In this document: positions 50,680-61,032 of the stretch, piece by piece
How the letters are laid out: the number at the start of each line of letters is the position of its first letter
Position numbering within the stretch: position 1 is the stretch's first letter
From: Serpula lacrymans var. lacrymans S7.9
Taxonomy: Eukaryota > Basidiomycota > Agaricomycetes > Boletales > Serpulaceae
Direction: 5' to 3'
NCBI RefSeq assembly: GCF_000218685.1
Contig: NW_006763298.1
Span: 1,398,869-1,462,868, forward strand
DNA: 64,000 bases
Translations under genes and position numbers: made by a program
Notes under the pieces: generated by a model
Databases searched by the model: none
Seen by the model: only the letters and a program-made list of their open reading frames with translations
What the model was told of the DNA's origin: nothing

Positions 50680-52988
50680 TCAAACTTCTTGTTCATATGC
50701 ATCCTCCCACCCCGTGTCGAGGGGTTCGTCACCTTTATCGCTGCCTTCTTCATCTTCCTCCAAATTGGCGTCGATCGACTCTTCTATTGATCGATCTCCA
50801 GGTAACTTGCGCCGCTGAACTCCCACTCCTCCGCCTTCTTCCTCTACGACAACCATACCTTCTCCATCGCTCTTGTCATCCATAGTATACATGTCATCTT
50901 TCTCGTCTAACCTTGGTACGGGCCCGCCATCCATGAATAGATCCTTCAGCGCATCGTAGTTGATCCGTTTACTGTATTTCGGATTCTTCTTGATGAGGTT
51001 GCGCACCGACTCCGCGGCAGTACTGCCCGATGGAGTAGACGCATCTCGAGGTTTATTGTTTGTTTTCTTTCGCTGTAAAGGGTTGATCAGTAACAACGTC
51101 CCGAAGATATAACAGCACGAAATATGTTGGCAAACTAAAAGAAAGCGAAAATACGAACCTTGCGACTTTTGCTATTAGAGGTTCCGGTTTCTTGTTGTTC
51201 TCCTTTGGCTGAAAGTAAATAACAGTAAGCAGAGTGATCGAATAGGAATATCCCGCCTGTATTACCTGCAATAGCTTCCAGGTATTCTCGATTGAGCTCC
51301 ACCCACACACGTTCTTTGATCCTCACCTCTTCATCTGTCAATAGAAAACGATCAAGTTCTTCTTCATCTAACCCCTGGAGTTCATCAACGGCTGTGAACT
51401 GCGCATGGCGACGTTCCTGTGCCTCATCCAGCGCTTCAGTGAGTAGAGACCCTTGTGTATTTTGCAAAAATGTTGCAACTTCCTCTACCAGCGCCTGATC
51501 CACGGTTTCATCGATCTGTGTTATGGGTGGAGCGTCCATGACGGAAGGAAAGTCTGACTTGCCATCAGAAATTGTGCGCAAAGTTGGATCAATGTTAGCG
51601 TAGGTATCGTCATCGTCGTCTTCTGGGTAAAAAAGTGGGGGTGGTTGTATAGTTCCGACTAATATACCTTGATTGAATAGGGCTGGGTCGATTTCAGGGT
51701 GCCCAGCTTGACCTTCGACTTCTTCTCCAACAGGAATGACCTCGTTCCCTTCGCCTTGTGATACATCATCTTCTACTTTCTTCCTCTTTCTTGTTTTTTT
51801 CGCCTTTGCACCCTTCTTACCCTTGTCCGGCTTTTTCACGCCATTCTCTGTCTCCTCTCTTTCCTTCTCTTCCTTATCCTTCCCCTTCGTAAAAGCTGGG
51901 GGATCCATCTCGTCATCCAGCCAAACAGTCCTGAAATCCGCGAGCGTTAGTGCACCACTAGGGGTCTTCTTGAACTCATCCAGTCGTTTCTTGAGTGTCG
52001 TGTCGGCTATCTTAACTACTTGAACGATTTCTTCCACTGACCTCCTAAAATTATTCATTCTGGCTGCTAAGAGCAACGCAGCCCCGCAAATTCCTGCTGG
52101 ACGGCGACCTCTTGTCATCCAGTCCCTATCAAAGCGCTGAACGAGGCGAACAGCATCGGTAGCCACTTTATGAGTCTCTTCACCGAATTCCAGGAGGGCC
52201 GCGAAGCGAGAAATGTAATGAGACGGGTCCACGAGAGGCAGTTTCAGATTAAGAGTCTGTACAAGTTGAAGGTATGTATGGCCAAGCTCGAACACATTTA
52301 CCTGATAATACATGAGGTGCGTTCCTTCTGCAATGAAGCTCGAGATAGACTCACTTGAAGAAGGTCGGAGAAATCTATTAGCATATAGTTACGCGTCTCC
52401 TTCTGTCGACAAGCAACATATAGGCAGACAGCGGCAACATTGAGACTTTTCCTTCCTTTAGTAAATTTGTGTTCTACTGCAAGGGTGTACAGTCGTGTTG
52501 CAGCTAAGCTGACTACTTCGGAGAGACGGAGAGCAGCAGCAAAACTTTGAATTTTCCTGCTAGCTGTTATATCAAACATCAAACGTCAGTGTAAGTGTAA
52601 GTGATATGAGCTACGAGGTAGTACTTGCCATTCGCTATCGTTTGCTCGCGAGATTCGCTGCTTCCTCTGTTACCAAATGGACCGTTCATTCTAGCATGTG
52701 CTGGGATATCTCGAATCAGCGCGCACGTAAATTCAAAATCGGACCACTTACTTGATCCTTGACCAACGTAAGAGCCCTGTACCATGGCAGCTCCAGCGGA
52801 CGTTTCTCCGAAAGTCACCTCGGAAACTATGGTATTTTCTTCCACGACAGTCCCACATTTAACGCAAAACCCATTCCCGGCTGCTGCATCGTATTCGATA
52901 ACAGTGCCTCCACAGTCGGTGCATATAGTCTAAGTAAACGCAGTGAGTACTGAATACAGCATCAAAAGCAGTCGACTGAGCATACCAT
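50680..52988 (-). CDS. brf1: TFIIIB subunit Brf1 (RNA polymerase III initiation factor)
   Basis: Seven coding exons: 52988-52986 (ATG only), 52929-52752, 52700-52629, 52563-52355, 52301-51266, 51208-51159, 51072-50680. The N-terminal zinc ribbon is CTDCGGTVIEYDAAAG plus FCVKCGTVVEE. Two TFIIB-like cyclin repeats follow: SREQTIANASRKIQSFAAAL, KGRKSLNVAAVCLYVACRQK, then VNVFELGHTYLQLVQTLNLK and RRPAGICGAALLLAARMNN. The C-terminal half is acidic/Lys-rich with VWVELNREYLEAIA and KNPKYSKRINYDALKDLF, the conserved Brf1 C-terminal blocks. Brf1 bridges TFIIIC, TBP and Pol III at tRNA and 5S genes in the nucleus. Intron 3 has a GC donor (G|GCAAGT at 52628). The start codon sits alone before the first intron. 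Confidence 0.94.
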
Positions 52989-53011
52989 GATGAAGCTAAC
53001 TTACTAACTTA

Positions 53012-53099
53012 GGGCCCGTTCGGCAGCCACCGTTTTGAAACGTCGCCCGCCAAAAAAGTCTCGTCTCGTTTCAAAACGGTGCCCTTTCGAAACGGGCCC
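53012..53099. repeat. MITE-like fold-back element next to brf1 start
   Basis: GGGCCCGTT (53012) and AACGGGCCC (ending 53099) are perfect terminal inverted repeats. Inside, CACCGTTTTGAAACG pairs with CGTTTCAAAACGGTG around a ~26-nt loop, so the 88 bp can fold almost completely. It starts 24 bp upstream of the brf1 ATG. No obvious target duplication. Confidence 0.7.
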
Positions 53100-53451
53100 G
53101 TTTCGGAATGAGCTGACGTCATCTGCAAAGCCCAAAATTCTCGCTTACGAATAACCGAGGGAACTTCTAGTACAAAGTCGGAAAAGCCTCTGATTGGAGG
53201 AAAGAATAAAACATCCCTTTTGGGAACAGAGGTTGGCCAAAAAAAATAAGATTGTGATAATGATTAGATATCTTAGACGAGTCAGGCTGATAAGATATTA
53301 TCAAATAACATCATATTGCAAGAACTAAGACTACAACAGAACGAGAGCAAAAGATAACAAAAGAGCATGACTATGTGAGACATAAAAACATTAACACCTG
53401 TTTGGCCATTAGATGAATAAGTATACAAGAGAATAAACAACAAAAAAAAAC
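53100..53451. other. Non-coding stretch
   Basis: AT-rich, no gene seen; likely promoter side of brf1 and the 3' flank of the DUF6532-like relic. Confidence 0.4.
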
Positions 53452-54292
53452 TTACATTGACATGTCACAGGCAATTACAAAAGTGAGGAACTCGAGGTAG
53501 TCCTCCTTGAGATCGTCGTCTTGCAAAATGGTATTGAAAATCAGTGAAGACATCTCCTTGTAGAATTTACGGAATGCGTTGACGGAGAAGTTGGTAGGCT
53601 CAAAAACACCAGTCTTCAGTTCCTTGAGCGCCGCATACAAGGCTGTAGCTGCCAACGTGATTGTAACGTGCGCAGCGAGGGGACCTAATTGACTTGAAAA
53701 AACGTGACCTAGACCTGTCTTCACCTTGTAGAGAATGTCAAGGATTATATTGATAACAGCCAGGTGTCGGAAGTATTGACATTTACCCTGTGTATGGTGT
53801 CAGAAACTTGAGATTAAATGAACAGGAAAGTCACATTACGGCCTATGCCTCCATGTAAGAATGCACAGTTAGGCTTCTTGAGGAGATTCACAACTCAGTC
53901 CTTGGTGAACTCCGTCTCAGAGACGGTTATGTCCCACATATTGTCGGCTGGCAGGCGAAGCCCATACACATCTTTGCACATACTATGGGCACTTGATTTG
54001 AAGTCACCACGAGTGCCATACATAGCATTCATGATCTATCTGATCTGCCCGCAGCTAGTGGATATCATGAACTTACCTCCTTGATATCGTCAGGGTGGTA
54101 GTCCATGTCATCCCCTTTACAAGGGCTATTCAGTTCCTTTAACACCTCCTCCAAAACTTTTTCGGCCTCTGCAAACTGGTCCTCTGGCATGGCTTCAATT
54201 TTGATGGTGTGTATCTGTAACCTGTCAGACACCCGTTTAACTGTAGCTGACGTGAGGTGGAAATAGCCTTCAGTATTTTGACTGTCAAGCAA
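53452..54292 (-). pseudogene. DUF6532-like basidiomycete gene, 5'-truncated and with an in-frame stop
   Basis: Exon 1 (54292-54077) reads MPEDQFAEAEKVLEEVLKEL and DDMDYHPDDIKE; exon 2 (from 54035) IMNAMYGTRGDFKSSAHSMC, DITVSETEFTKD, stop, VVNLLKKPNCAFLHGGI; the last part GKCQYFRHLAVINIILDILY, GPLAAHVTITLAATALYAAL and FEPTNFSVNAFRKFYKEMSS, ending at 53452. The LLxxxxFLF...G(K)xxxFRHPxI...LAATALYxALxEWxTG layout is that of DUF6532 proteins, a large uncharacterised Agaricomycete family often lying among transposons. A TGA at 53895-53897 interrupts the frame and no ATG begins exon 1. It lies right after repeat copy C on the same strand. Confidence 0.6.
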
Positions 54293-54358
54293 GTGCTGGG
54301 GTTTTCAGAGCTGTCGGAGCATTCTCGTACACGGGAGGATGAGGACGTTGAGGGGAGT

Positions 54359-54388
54359 GTAACAACCAAGAGTTAGTTACTCCGGCGC
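54359..54388 (-). repeat. 30-bp terminal fragment of LTR family 2
   Basis: TGTAACAACCAAGAGTTAGT... equals the first 30 bases, on the plus strand, of the LTR at 56254-56670 (one mismatch). It directly abuts repeat copy C at 54389. Confidence 0.75.
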
Positions 54389-56194
54389 TGTCGATGATGA
54401 GAACTGCTGTTAGAAAACCACACACAAAAAACAAACTAACACACAATCCTCCCAGATTCCACGGAACTTGTTTATGGGCTTTGCCTCCTAGAACAGTGGA
54501 GTGGTCTGGTTGTTCGTGGGGTGGTACATATAAAGATCCTTCAAAGTAAAACCCAGAGGTGTATGTTTTGAGGAGGAGGGATAGTTGAATTTATAGAAGG
54601 ATAGGGGCTTTGTGACGAGTATAGACAAGCACTACCTTGCTAATCGTAGCACAAGGTAGGTTTGAGAACGACAATATGACGAGGTTCCCAGTGATAGCAG
54701 GCTCCTGACGCACAAACTGTAGTGCTCAGAAGGACTCTAATCGAAAGGGATGACAATGACTTCAAAAGTGGGAAGTGACGATGACAGCAATTAACAGTGG
54801 TGGCAGTGGGAAGTGTTGTGACCACACTGGATCACAAGTAGCAGAGAGTAGTGAACTTGAAATTTAGAGAAGAAGTCTGGATTGGAGTTCTTGTTTTTTT
54901 ACAAGGTAAAATACAGGGGTTTATATAGTAAAAGAAAGGTAGGCTATGCACAGTATAGCTGTGCAAAAAGAATGAGGAAGAACATGAAGGAAGGAATGTA
55001 CGCTGATGAATCCTGCGTAGGTAGTACAGGATAAGATTGTCAAAATAAGGAAAAGAAAGAGATAGAACAATGAATGCTGTGTAAGTAATGTTACAGGTTT
55101 GTACAGCCATAAAGTAAAGTCCAATAGCAAAAAGAGAGCAAGAAAATCATGAAGTCATGGGAAGATGCAGTAAAAAAAGAGCAAGGCAAAAAAATATCAG
55201 TATCAACACAGTTCCTTTATTGTCAGTCAGGCATTCTAAAAAAATATGTGTCCATAAAAAATGATTCAAAAATCAAAAATAATCGCACTGTAAATGAATG
55301 TTCTGCTGAAAAAAAAGAAACTGGAGCCACCGGTCCACCACCTAGTCCAAATCCGACAGTTCCATGGCCTTACCAATGGACTGGTTGTGTTGGACCACCT
55401 GATCAAACGAGGGAGGGAGAGGAGTAGTTCCAATTTGGAACAAGTGAGTCCCAGGCAGCGTGTGGTAGGTGTAGCTGTAGCGAAGACGATGGACAAATAA
55501 TAAGTGTACCCAAGTGAATGGGACAGCAATGAACATGGGCGACGCAAGGGGATGAACCTTCTCCAGCTCAAAAACTACCCACCCACACTCCAACCAGGCA
55601 AGACAAGCGACCGATGTTTTGATAGTATATGATGGCAGATCGACGTCATGAAGATGGACCTGTTGCCCTATTTGGACCGGCCGCCGGGGCTTTGCTGATA
55701 TCAGCAGTGGCACGTGGTAGTCAACGGATCGGCGACGGAAGCGGATAGGAAGTGGTGACATCAGAAATGGTGGGGGTGCAAATAAAATGAGGAGGAGGAG
55801 GGTGGAGGTGACGAAAAAGTGGATTAGAATGGGGATCCAGAAACGACCATCAGGTGAGAATAAAAAGGAGAGGAAGGAGCCCATGGTGGGGCTAGGCAAA
55901 GGAAGGGGAGTAAGGGAAACGACAAAAGCGAGGGCGCAATGCAATGTATAGCCAGTGGCAACACAAAAATTTGCCGAAATGCCGAAACACGGAAAGTACC
56001 GGATGGAAAAGCAAAGGTGAGCGTGACTGGATTGCCTAATAGAGGTGGTGCTGATCAGCCACAAGTTCAAAAAGGGCAATATTAATTACTATTCCACGTG
56101 GCACTGTGCCTGTGTGGTGCAAAGGCGAGTCTTTTGAATATTCGCTTCATTATTGACACCTGTCCATGCTACCAATCAACTTTGGTGCATGACA
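54389..56194 (-). repeat. Copy C of the CCGGTGTC repeat family, full length
   Basis: 1806 bp in minus orientation, from CCGGTGTCATGCACC (56196-56182) to ATCATCGACA (54398-54389). It lines up with copy B once the 318-bp LTR nested in B is removed (1820 bp). It carries the 180-codon ORF, the AATAAA-like signal and the TATATAAACCCC promoter (near 54925). Flanking 5-mers (GGCGC and CCGGG on the plus strand) do not match, so no target duplication is visible. Confidence 0.85.
55342..55884 (-). CDS. 180-aa ORF inside repeat copy C
   Basis: MGSFLSFLFSPDGRFWIPIL opens a hydrophobic segment (~residues 10-45: LIHFFVTSTLLLLILFAPPP), then KPRRPVQIGQQVHLHDVDLP, CGWVVFELEKVHPLASPMF and GTHLFQIGTTPLPPSFDQVV, ending KAMELSDLD. 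Copy B has an ORF of exactly the same length and the truncated copies stay open over the parts they keep. About 30 of 180 residues differ between B and C, and many base changes alter the protein, so selection is not shown. Looks like one membrane anchor plus a small soluble part. I recognise no family. Confidence 0.35.
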   Translation of the reverse strand: MGSFLSFLFSPDGRFWIPILIHFFVTSTLLLLILFAPPPFLMSPLPIRFRRRSVDYHVPLLISAKPRRPVQIGQQVHLHDVDLPSYTIKTSVACLAWLECGWVVFELEKVHPLASPMFIAVPFTWVHLLFVHRLRYSYTYHTLPGTHLFQIGTTPLPPSFDQVVQHNQSIGKAMELSDLD

Positions 56195-56253
56195 CCGGGT
56201 GCCCAGTGGGACTTTTTGCACAATGTGTGAGAGAGTAGAAGAGCAAGTCCTAA

Positions 56254-56670
56254 TGTAACAACCAAGAGTTAGTTACTCTGGCGCACACAAGAACACACTA
56301 TAAAGGTAGTGTTGAGGGAGTGGTTACCCCTTAAGCTGCAGAGAATTTGTTGGTATACAACAGGAGGACTCGCCAAGGAGTCTCCTTGATCTATTGGGGT
56401 ATTTATACTAATACAGAGTATTTGTACCTATGTACTGTACAATTGATAAAAGCAGTGGCTGATGATGTCAGAGGGTGCAGCCCGTGTGACCAGCTCCACT
56501 GCGTGAGAGAGTTTGTGTCTAAAAGAAGAATAAAGGCAGTGCTGCGCGAGAAGGTGGAGTTAGAACGAAAAAGGAAAGTGCCGCATGGCACAGAGTGTGA
56601 ACTGTAGTAAAAAGGTTAAAGCGGAGAATGAAAGTTAAAGGAAAGGTCTGAAAATTGTGTTATCGTAACA
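56254..56670 (-). mobile_element. Solo-type LTR, family 2, minus orientation
   Basis: Runs from TGTAACAACCAAGAG (56254) to TTATCGTAACA (56670) on the plus strand, the reverse complement of the LTR at 61033-61453. Inverted ends TGT.AC/GT.ACA are LTR-like. The 5-mers on either side (CCTAA, ATGAG) differ, so either the target duplication has decayed or one side was rearranged. No internal retrotransposon genes adjoin it. Confidence 0.75.
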
Positions 56671-56849
56671 ATGAGTATGTAGAGTTTTTATAGCTATTTG
56701 TCTATCCCTCAGACCGAAAGAAGAATAAAGGGAAAGTGGTCTGAGGGGAAAATCAACCAATGAGAAAAAGGATAACTATTGTACAACTTTGAAGATTAAT
56801 CAGCAGGTGGGAAAGTGTACTAATAATAAGTGTTGTCACGCGTGTTCAG

Positions 56850-57760
56850 GAACCATATCCTCATGATGAGATACAATCCTGACTAAAGTGTCTATTAGTA
56901 TCTCCAGGCACTGATGGGACTTGGAGCTGGTTGGCAAGATGTCTACCACCAGCCCTTACCCATTGTGCTGGCCAGCTGGGAGTGATGCCCAGTCTCTGAT
57001 CTGCGATATAAAGTGGTAACAATGGTTGAGAAAGCCTGTGAGAGCTATGAGAAGTAAAATAGTGAATGATACCTCCAGCCCTAGAGCCAGAGGTGTAACG
57101 GGAAAAGCATTCAAAAACCAAGACATAGAGAAGATAAGAAAATAATAAATGGTCCTTACAGCATACAGCATTATCGGCCACTGATCTCCTGAGACTTGAA
57201 TTTGGCCATTGACGAGCTTTTCTCTAATTCTTATAATGACAAATCAATACATCAAATCAAAGACAAGTTGAATAATTCACTCTAAGCTTGACCAATCCAT
57301 CCCTGCTGGGCATAGAAGAGCCCCTGTACGCTCGTGATTGAATCCGCGACCAGTCTTCACATTACAATGAATGTAAGGTGAAAGTGCTTGACCTTTAGGA
57401 GTGATCAATCAATGACTGTGCCTTTAAGACCTTTTGTATCATCTGCCCTAGCTCCATTGGCACCTTTTTGAATCTGTAAAACAAATTATTGTAAGAGTAT
57501 GTTGTGGTAAGAAAAATGTCCATACCAAGTCGGCAATATGGATTTTTTCTTCCCCAGAGAAATCCTCTCTCATCAAATCTTTCTCCAGCCTCGGAATAAT
57601 TTTAAGCAGCTCTAAATATACAGCTTGTTCTTTATGGTCTTTTCCTAGGGCCCAGCTCCAAGGCAGAACTCTGGCCACACTTGTTATTCTCCAAGCTATG
57701 CCGGTATTCCCTGTCACCTTCATTTTCAGACATAGATGCAAAAGGTGGAAAATCAATGGC
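56850..57760 (-). pseudogene. DUF6698-like basidiomycete gene relic
   Basis: Minus-strand pieces in order: ARVLPWSWALGKDHKEQAVY, FSGEEKIHIADL (to ~57520), then after an intron QIQKGANGARADDTKGLKGT, then NVKTGRGFNHERTGALLCPA, REKLVNGQIQVSGDQWPIML. This order (IHIADL.QKG.NGAR.DDT ... NRGF.HE.TG.LLCP.G.DW ... SGDQWP) is one I recall from uncharacterised Agaricomycete proteins of DUF6698 type. Frames change between the pieces (for example near 57400) so the gene is broken. The DUF number is from memory and could be wrong; the family resemblance is clearer than the name. Confidence 0.5.
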
Positions 57761-58884
57761 AGACAACTTTAGAGTACATTTTATACCTGATGCGCATTAC
57801 TACAGTGACCATATGACGCTTAGTACTGCACAAGCAGTATATCCTCTTGAAGGACTTTTTGGGACATAGAGGCTGTTCTTGAGTAAGTGGTGTGGCCTAA
57901 AACTTTTATAAGAGCTATAACTTGCCATGATGTGATGCTGGCAGCAAGATGATTATAAGGTAGTTATACCAAATGCGTAAAATAGGGGGGCCTCAGGCTA
58001 CCCACAATGGGCAAGTTGACTTTTTGGTACTTGGTGGCTGTGAAGAAAGGCAGACCCAACGAAACCCTGAGCGAAATACCAAAATGAAAAAATGTAGTAT
58101 CTGGGATAACAAAAGCTTTTTGAGGTAATAAGGTCACACTGGTATTGAGAACATGTCTACCGCATATAATCAAGTTGACTTTTTGGTACTTGAAGGCTGT
58201 TCAAGCTGAAAAGGAAATAGAACCCAACATATGTACTGGCCGCCATCATGAATGGCTGGATCTTCAAGGGATTGCTTCCTGAAATGGAAATCCATTTGTG
58301 ACTCCTTGGGCATATATGCTAGTACAGTGCTGCAGTTGTTAGCCTGAGCTCCTGGTAGCTTTGGGTTCTTGTGTGGTTTCTTCCAGTTCACAGGGCAGTC
58401 ATGTCAGATCTTAAACAAGCACTACAAATATCTATAAAATGCATGTGCTCTTCTGAGTCATTGACTCTTTGTCTCAATAACACTGCCAGTGGAGTGATTA
58501 ACAACAAGATCAGAGGGCAGGAAATAACTGTGAGGTGCATAACAGAGTACCTCTTTGGTTGGTTTTTTTTTACAGAGCTCCAACTGCTGAATAGGATGAG
58601 GGATGATCCCAAAAATTGAAGGGCTGGGTTTAATCTCAAAATAGGGAAGACTTGGAACTTCAAGAATAAACGGGTAAACCTACCTGAAGAAGAAAATTGT
58701 GTTCCAGGTTCACGTTATTCGTCTGAGTCAGTGGAATCTGCTATGTGTAGGAATCAAAAGAAAAGGGACAGGCGCTCCTCAAACTATGAATCACAGCAAC
58801 TACAACTGGCTTGGAAGCCTTACAATGGGCCTTACAATGGCAAAGGTAAAACCCAAACCTGTATTAACCCGGACTTGGACTCGG
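57761..58884. other. Relic-rich stretch without an assignable gene
   Basis: Minus-strand frames at 58391-58170 (NNCSTVLAYMPKESQMDFHF, LEDPAIHDGGQYICWV) and 58173-57964 read like protein but I cannot name them. A ~55-bp segment beginning CAAGTTGACTTTTTGGTACTTG occurs twice, at about 58013 and 58171. No intact gene. Confidence 0.4.
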
Positions 58885-59191
58885 TGTCGTGCACCAAAGT
58901 TGATTGGTAGCATGGACAGGTGTCAAGAATGAAGTGAATATTCAAAAAGATTTGCCTTTGCACCACACAGGCACAGTGCCACGTGGAATAGTAATTAATA
59001 TTGCCTTTTTCGAACTTGTGGCTAATTAGCACCACCTCTATTAGGCAATCCAGTTGTGTTCACCTTTGCTTTTCCATTTGGTACTTTCCGCATTTTGGCA
59101 TTTTGGCAAATTTTCGCGTCGCCACTGGCTACACATTGCGCCCTCGCTTTTGTCGCCCTCCCTTACCTTTTTTTCTTTACTCAGTCCCACC

Positions 59192-59734
59192 ATGGGACCC
59201 TTACTCTCTTTTTTATTCTCACCCAACGGTCGCTTCTGGATCCATATTCTGGTTCACCTCCTTGTCACCTCCACCCTCCTCCTCCTCATCTTCTTTGCTC
59301 CCCCACCATATCTGATGTCACCACTTTCTATCCATTTCCGTCGCCAATCAGTCAACCACCACGTGCCACTGCTGATATTAGCAAAGCCCCGGCGGCCGGT
59401 CCAAGTTGGGCAAAAGGTCCATCTTCATGACATTGATCTTCCATTGTATACCATCAAAACATTGGTCGCTTGTCTTGCCTGGTTGGAGCATGGGTGGGTA
59501 GTTTTTGAGCTGGAGAACGTTCATCCCCTTGCATCGCCCATGTACATTGCCATCCCATTCATTTGGGTACACTTATCTTCCGTCCATTGTCTTTGCTACA
59601 GCTACAGCTACCACACGCTGCCTGGGACTCACTTGTTCCAAATTGGAACTACTCCCCTCCCTCCCTCGTTTGACCAGGTGGTCCAGTACAACCAGTCTAT
59701 TGGTAAGGCCATGGAACTGTCGGATTTGGACTAG
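59192..59734 (+). CDS. 180-aa ORF inside repeat copy B
   Basis: Same length, start and stop as the ORF in copy C. Begins MGPLLSFLFSPNGRFWIHIL, has a hydrophobic segment LVTSTLLLLIFFAPPPYLM, then VQVGQKVHLHDIDLPLYTI and PPSFDQVVQYNQSIGKAMEL. In-frame sequence upstream to 59054 adds a less conserved leader. No family recognised; may be a real small protein of the element or a chance open frame shared by descent. Confidence 0.35.
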   Translation: MGPLLSFLFSPNGRFWIHILVHLLVTSTLLLLIFFAPPPYLMSPLSIHFRRQSVNHHVPLLILAKPRRPVQVGQKVHLHDIDLPLYTIKTLVACLAWLEHGWVVFELENVHPLASPMYIAIPFIWVHLSSVHCLCYSYSYHTLPGTHLFQIGTTPLPPSFDQVVQYNQSIGKAMELSDLD

Positions 59735-60483
59735 GTGGTGGACCGGTGGCTCCAGTTTCTTTTTTTTCAGCAGAACATTCATTTACAGTGCGATTATTTT
59801 TGATTTTTGAATCATTTTTTATGGACACATATTTTTTTAGAATGCCTGACTGACAATAAAGGAACTGTGTTGATACTGATATTTTTTTGCCTTGCTCTTT
59901 TTTTACTGCATCTTCCCATGACTTCATGATTTTCTTGCTCTCTTTTTGCTATTGGACTTTACTTTATGGCTGTACAAACCTGTAACATTACTTACACAGC
60001 ATTCATTGTTCTATCTCTTTCTTTTCCTTATTTTGACAATCTTATCCTGTACTACCTACGCAGGATTCATCAGCGTACATTCCTTCCTTCATGTTCTTCC
60101 TCATTCTTTTTGCACAGCTATACTGTGCATAGCCTACCTTTCTTTTACTATATAAACCCCTGTATTTTACCTTGTAAAAAAAAACAACAAGAACACCATT
60201 CCAGACTTCTTCTCTAAATCTCAAGTTTACTACTCTGCTACTTGTGATCCAGTGTGGTCACAATACTTCCCACTGCTACCACTGTTATCTGCTGTCATTG
60301 TCACTCTCCACTTTTGAAAGTCATTGTCATCCCTTTCGATTAGAGTCTTTCTGAGCACTACAGATTGTGCGTCAGGAGCCTGCTATCACTGGGAACCTCA
60401 TCACCTTGTCATCTTATCGTTCTCAAACCTACCTTGTGCTACAATCAGCAAGGTAGTGCTTGTCCATACTCATCACTAAGCCC

Positions 60484-60801
60484 TGTCATGATCTCTTGAA
60501 TCTAACACTCTATCTCAAACCGATAACGATACCATATCTATAATTTCTCCGAATCTTATCTTATCATAGCCATGTGACCTATGATGTAGTCACTTACAAA
60601 GACAATTACCAAGTGCCTCATGCCTTACGCATGTTGCTCAGTCAGCGCCTCGTTTATAACACATATTCTTTGGTATATATACAGCTACCTCTTGTACATA
60701 TCCCCCAGCTGTTGATTACATCTTTATACACCATTGTTAGACCCTGCTTGCGATTAGACAACTAGACCTCCGTTAGCTCGGTATAGGGTCTGGTTATCAC
60801 A
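60484..60801 (+). mobile_element. Solo LTR (318 bp) nested in repeat copy B, TSD AGCCC
   Basis: TGTCATGATCTCTTG ... GGTCTGGTTATCACA, absent from copies A and C at the same place. It is flanked by AGCCC at 60479-60483 and again at 60802-60806, a perfect 5-bp duplication. TG...CA ends and a TATATATAC promoter near 60672 fit an LTR retrotransposon; the GGTTATCACA end resembles Copia-type fungal LTRs. No internal region remains, so it is a solo LTR left by recombination. Confidence 0.88.
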
Positions 60802-61032
60802 AGCCCATATCCTCTATAATTCAACTATCCCTCCTCCTCAAAACCCACACCCATACATCTCTGGGTTTTACTTTGAAGGATTGTCATACATACCACCCCA
60901 CAAACAGCCAGACCACTCCACTGTTCTAGGAGGCAAAGCCCATACACAATTTCTGTGGAATCTGGGAGGATTGTGTGTTAGTTTGTTTTTGTGTGTAGTT
61001 TTCTAACAACAGTTCTCATCACCGACATTGGA

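Larger units (their letters stand above)
58885..61027 (+). repeat. Copy B of the CCGGTGTC repeat family, full length, with a nested LTR
   Basis: Starts TGTCGTGCACCAAAG (58885, preceded by CGG) and ends ATCACCGACA (61027). 2143 bp, of which 323 bp are a later LTR insertion with its duplicated target. Contains the 180-codon ORF, AATAAA-like signal near 59857 and the TATATAAACCCC promoter near 60149. Immediately followed by the 5-bp target duplication of the LTR at 61033. Flanking 5-mers of the repeat itself (CTCGG, TTGGA) do not match. Confidence 0.85.
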
